Shown here: piece after piece, positions 5,920 through 7,750 of the stretch
Layout of the letters: every line of letters starts with the position of its first letter
Numbering within the stretch: the stretch's first letter is position 1
Assembly (NCBI GenBank): GCA_021772735.1
Contig: JAJFLK010000244.1
Span: 1-7,750, forward strand
Source of the DNA: Candidatus Sumerlaeota bacterium
Lineage (GTDB): Bacteria > Sumerlaeota > Sumerlaeia > MVZB01 > JAJFLK01
Length of the DNA: 7,750 nt
Direction: 5' to 3'
Notes under the pieces: model-generated
Told to the model about the DNA's origin: nothing
The model's database searches: none
The model's input: the letters and a program-made list of their open reading frames with translations, nothing else
Translations under genes and position numbers: made by a program

Positions 5920-6630
5920 TTACTTTTTCGATTTGACCGAAGATTTCCGGGCCTTCTTGGCGGGTTTGGCCTTGGAGGCTCTGCCTTTGGCGGGCTTGGC
6001 CTGAGCGGCTTTGCGCTTGGCGGGTTTGGCTTTGGAGGCTTTGCCTTTGGCGGGCTTGGCCTTAGCGGCTTTGCGCTTGGCGGGTGTGGCCTTGGAGGCT
6101 TTGCCTTTGGCGGGCTTGGCCTTGGAAGCCTTTGTCTTGGAAGCTTTGGCCTTTGCCGGTTTAGCCTTGGCTGGTGTGGCCTTGGAGGCAGACTTTGAGC
6201 CTGCCGCCTTCGCCTTTTTTGGCGATGCCGCTGCGGCGGACCTGGGCCGGCCCTTTGTCCGCCGGGTCTTGATCAAGGATTTAATGTGCGCCCGGGCCTC
6301 GGCGAATGTAACGAAGAGCTGAAAATAATTGTGGATCGAGGTGATCTCGAAGAGCGAATCGAGCGCGGGATTCAGCTCGCAGAGGACGAGTTCACCGCCT
6401 GCGCGGCGCATTTTGTGCATGGCGCCGATCAGGGTCGAGAGCCCGGCGCTATCGACGTAATCGAGTCCGGCGAGCGAGACAACGGCGTGATTGACTCCCG
6501 TCTCATTCCAATCGCGTAGGATGCGCTCGATCTCAAACCGCGATTCCGCCATCAGACGTCCCGAAAGCCGGACCTCGCCCAACCCGCCGACCACTTCGAC
6601 GTCTATTGTCATCAGGTCTCTACCGGCCAT
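5920..6630 (-). CDS. STAS-domain (anti-sigma-antagonist-like) protein with histone-H1-like Lys/Ala/Pro tail
   Basis: The 236-residue protein has an N-terminal STAS domain (~6-118) of the SpoIIAA/RsbV type: LGEVRLSGRL, AVVSLAGLDYVDSAGLSTLI, GGELVLCELNP. The DSAG motif keeps the Ser (S61) phosphorylated by anti-sigma kinases in that family. The remaining ~118 residues are almost only Lys, Ala, Pro, Ser and Gly, starting with an AT-hook-like KGRPR (126-130). They end in three 20-residue repeats (~167-226) of the AKPAKGKASKA type, as in histone-H1-like bacterial tails that bind DNA or RNA electrostatically. I chose the ATG at 6630 because AGGAGGAG (complement of 6637-6644) lies 8 nt upstream; an in-frame GTG at 6654 would add eight residues but has no such site. 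xseB follows with no gap. The role of the fusion is unknown: a partner-switch regulator anchored to the nucleoid is one inference. Confidence 0.88.
   Translation of the reverse strand: MAGRDLMTIDVEVVGGLGEVRLSGRLMAESRFEIERILRDWNETGVNHAVVSLAGLDYVDSAGLSTLIGAMHKMRRAGGELVLCELNPALDSLFEITSIHNYFQLFVTFAEARAHIKSLIKTRRTKGRPRSAAAASPKKAKAAGSKSASKATPAKAKPAKAKASKTKASKAKPAKGKASKATPAKRKAAKAKPAKGKASKAKPAKRKAAQAKPAKGRASKAKPAKKARKSSVKSKK
5953..6132 (-). repeat. Three tandem 60-bp in-frame repeats encoding the basic tail
   Basis: Units are 5953-6012, 6013-6072 and 6073-6132, each 60 bp (20 codons), differing from each other at only a few positions. Shorter degenerate AKPAK-type units continue to about 6190. The 60-bp period keeps the reading frame, so slippage or recombination would change tail length by 20 residues without disrupting the STAS domain or the coupled xseB. 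Confidence 0.9.
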
Positions 6631-6636
6631 GGATTG

Positions 6637-6644
6637 CTCCTCCT
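6637..6644 (-). promoter_or_regulatory. Shine-Dalgarno site fixing the STAS start
   Basis: On the minus strand this reads AGGAGGAG; its AGGAGG core (6644-6639) is 8 nt before the ATG at 6628-6630. It rules in favour of this ATG over the in-frame GTG at 6652-6654, which lies upstream of the site. Confidence 0.88.
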
Positions 6645-6651
6645 GGATACC

Positions 6652-6714
6652 CACGAACGCGTGATTGTGTTTGCATTCACGAAAGCGGGCAAGCTATTTT
6701 TTCCGCGTTCGTGA
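6652..6714. promoter_or_regulatory. Three CACGAAnGCG motifs at 26-bp intervals, operator-like
   Basis: CACGAACGCG occurs at 6652-6661, CACGAAAGCGG at 6678-6688, and the reverse complement CGCGTTCGTG at 6704-6713. Start-to-start distances are 26 and 26 bp. Copies 1 and 3 are perfect 10-bp inverted repeats; copies 2 and 3 form a 12-bp stem with one mismatch (6677-6688 with 6703-6714). CGTGA/TCACG (6660-6664 with 6677-6681) adds another pairing. The cluster lies just upstream of the STAS Shine-Dalgarno and about 180 bp before plsY, so a regulator binding here would most likely control the STAS-xseB transcript. It is not a terminator, as no T-run follows the stem on either strand. Confidence 0.5.
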
Positions 6715-6890
6715 CGATGGCGCGTCCCGGCTGCACAACGGTATCCGCCGGAAACTGACTGTTGCCACCCGAGTTGATCCACCCGTTGAACAGGCGCGTG
6801 GCCGATGCAACGATGGGCCGGGCGCTTCGGATTTCCAGATTCGCCTGCTGTTGCGCGCTGGTTGAGCGCGTGCCAGAGAACCGGGATTTT

Positions 6891-7514
6891 ATGGCTTCGA
6901 TTGTCGCATTGCTCATCGCGTTTGCCGCCGGGTCCGTGCCCACCGCGCTCCTTATGGGCCGGGCGCGTGGCATCGATATACGAAAACACGGCAGCGGGAA
7001 CGTCGGCGCGACCAATGCGTTTCGCATTCTGGGCAAACCCTGGGGGCTGGCCTGTCTGGCGATCGATGTCGCCAAGGGCTGGGCGCCGGCTATCGTCTTC
7101 GCGGGTCCGGCGTGGGCTCCGGGCGGGGCCGATCGCGCGATCTGGATGCTGGCGATCGGGATGACCGCCGTTGCCGGGCATAGCTTTTCGCCCTGGATCG
7201 GCTGGAAGGGCGGCACGGGGGTCGCGACGAGCCTTGGCGTCTTCCTCGCCATCGCGCCGCTGTCCGCGCTGGTCTGCCTGGCGATGGGACTGGGGATCAT
7301 CTGGCGGACCGGATTCGTCTCGCTGGCGTCGATCGCGGGCTCGGTGATGCTGCCGATCTCGATTCTGATCCTGGCGCCTGGCGGCGAGAAGCCGTGGAGG
7401 CTCATCCTGGCGACGGCGGCGCTGGGGGCGTTCGTCATCTGGAAGCATCGCATCAACATCGAACGTCTCAAAAGCGGGACCGAGGCTCGGATTTCGATCG
7501 GGCCGGGGAGCTGA
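6891..7514 (+). CDS. plsY: Acyl-phosphate:glycerol-3-phosphate acyltransferase PlsY
   Basis: The 207-residue integral membrane enzyme transfers an acyl group from acyl-phosphate (made by PlsX) to glycerol-3-phosphate, giving lysophosphatidic acid. All three PlsY motifs are visible: GSVPTALLMGRARGIDIRKH followed by GSGNVGATN (14-42), IDVAKG (58-63), and AGHSFSPWIGWKGGTGVAT (95-113). The C-terminal signature is HRINIERL followed by GTE (186-198). The usual GGKG/A of motif 3 is GGTG here (T109), an ACG where AAG would give Lys; the preceding K106 is kept. The start at 6891 gives the family's usual length with the first membrane helix at the N-terminus; the frame is open farther upstream but that part is not PlsY-like, and the Shine-Dalgarno is weak. 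gpsA begins 6 bp after the stop. Confidence 0.94.
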   Translation: MASIVALLIAFAAGSVPTALLMGRARGIDIRKHGSGNVGATNAFRILGKPWGLACLAIDVAKGWAPAIVFAGPAWAPGGADRAIWMLAIGMTAVAGHSFSPWIGWKGGTGVATSLGVFLAIAPLSALVCLAMGLGIIWRTGFVSLASIAGSVMLPISILILAPGGEKPWRLILATAALGAFVIWKHRINIERLKSGTEARISIGPGS

Positions 7515-7520
7515 CACGAA

Positions 7521-7750
7521 TTGAGTGAATCCGAACAGAACGGCAGAGAAACGAAGCGGGTCTGCGTGCTGGGCGCCGGGACTTGGGGGATCGCCCTGGC
7601 CCAGCTTGCCTGCGATAATGGGCACTCGGTCAGCGCCTGGGATTTCTCGCCCGAGGTCGTCGAACAATTGACGAAGACCCGGGGCAATCCGCGGCTCGGT
7701 GATTTCAAGGTCTCAGAGGATATCGCCATCTCCGCCGACATGGGTGAGGC
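7521..7750 (+). CDS. gpsA: NAD(P)-dependent glycerol-3-phosphate dehydrogenase GpsA, N-terminal part
   Basis: The gene runs off the window end; 76 codons are visible. After a short polar N-terminus it reads RVCVLGAGTWGIALAQLACD, then NGHSVSAWDFSPEVVEQL. This is the GxGxWGxAL dinucleotide-binding fold of GpsA, followed by the family's typical run to the second strand. The enzyme reduces dihydroxyacetone phosphate to the glycerol-3-phosphate that PlsY acylates. The TTG at 7521 is the first plausible start after the in-frame plsY stop, and GGGGAG (7505-7510) lies 10 nt upstream inside plsY. Catalytic residues lie beyond the window. Confidence 0.93.
   Translation, partial: MSESEQNGRETKRVCVLGAGTWGIALAQLACDNGHSVSAWDFSPEVVEQLTKTRGNPRLGDFKVSEDIAISADMGE

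Noticed and set aside
6011..6322. Plus-strand Leu/Ala-rich frame opposite the STAS tail
   Set aside because: It is the mirror of the Lys/Ala/Pro repeats on the other strand; its apparent hydrophobic repeats follow from the complement of AAG and GCC codons.
6762..6890. N-terminal extension of plsY from an ATG at 6762
   Set aside because: The extra 43 residues are not PlsY-like and precede what is normally the N-terminal membrane helix; the ATG at 6891 gives the usual family length.
6677..6916. A 79-codon minus-strand frame antisense to the region before plsY, ending 46 bp before the STAS start, with protein-looking composition
   Set aside because: It would overlap the plsY 5' end, has no Shine-Dalgarno at its ATG, matches no family I recognise, and its stop lies inside the repeated CACGAA motifs. 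It remains possible as a gene remnant, but the support is too weak to annotate.
1..7750. CRISPR arrays, insertion sequences, tRNA or rRNA genes, defence or toxin-antitoxin modules
   Set aside because: No spaced direct repeats other than the in-gene 60-bp units, no transposase or integrase, no tRNA TPsiC signature, and no toxin-antitoxin-like gene pair were seen.

Overview
This is a GC-rich bacterial chromosome segment with ordinary housekeeping content and no sign of a plasmid, phage or transposon. The gene set (PlsY-GpsA phospholipid synthesis, exonuclease VII small subunit, PilZ, STAS, a MutS2-type Smr protein, and a secreted amidase-fold protein with a copper-amine-oxidase-like N-terminal domain) fits a free-living, probably Gram-negative or deep-branching bacterium. 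I cannot assign a phylum from the sequence alone.

Layout, left to right. A bidirectional hairpin terminator (52-84) is followed by a minus-strand gene for a secreted, apparently catalytically dead Amidase_3-fold protein (153-1601). An intergenic region of about 870 bp (1602-2471) follows. It holds a very strong rRNA-style promoter (A/T-rich UP-like tract, TTGACA, extended -10) firing rightward into a non-coding, AT-richer stretch. The first ~175 nt of that stretch fold on paper into a long rod closed by pairing of its ends, resembling the general shape of 6S RNA. More hairpins follow, and a strong intrinsic terminator ends at about 2369. Next is a plus-strand pair: a stand-alone MutS2 C-terminus (KOW-like plus Smr domains, 2472-3038) and a YcgR-like PilZ c-di-GMP receptor (3054-3752).

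Convergent to these is a minus-strand set read from right to left: a STAS-domain protein with a histone-H1-like Lys/Ala/Pro tail (6630-5920), xseB starting on the very next base (5919-5593), and a GT-C membrane glycosyltransferase (5514-3799). A divergent 260-bp intergenic region (6631-6890) carries three copies of a CACGAAnGCG motif at exact 26-bp intervals. To its right are plsY (6891-7514) and the start of gpsA (from a TTG at 7521, cut by the window end), which together make glycerol-3-phosphate and acylate it in the first steps of phospholipid synthesis.

The most notable items are the strongly expressed, structured, unidentified RNA; the STAS-histone-tail fusion translationally linked to xseB; an SSB-tip-like C-terminus on XseB; the amidase pseudoenzyme; the isolated MutS2 C-terminus; and the regularly spaced operator-like repeats.
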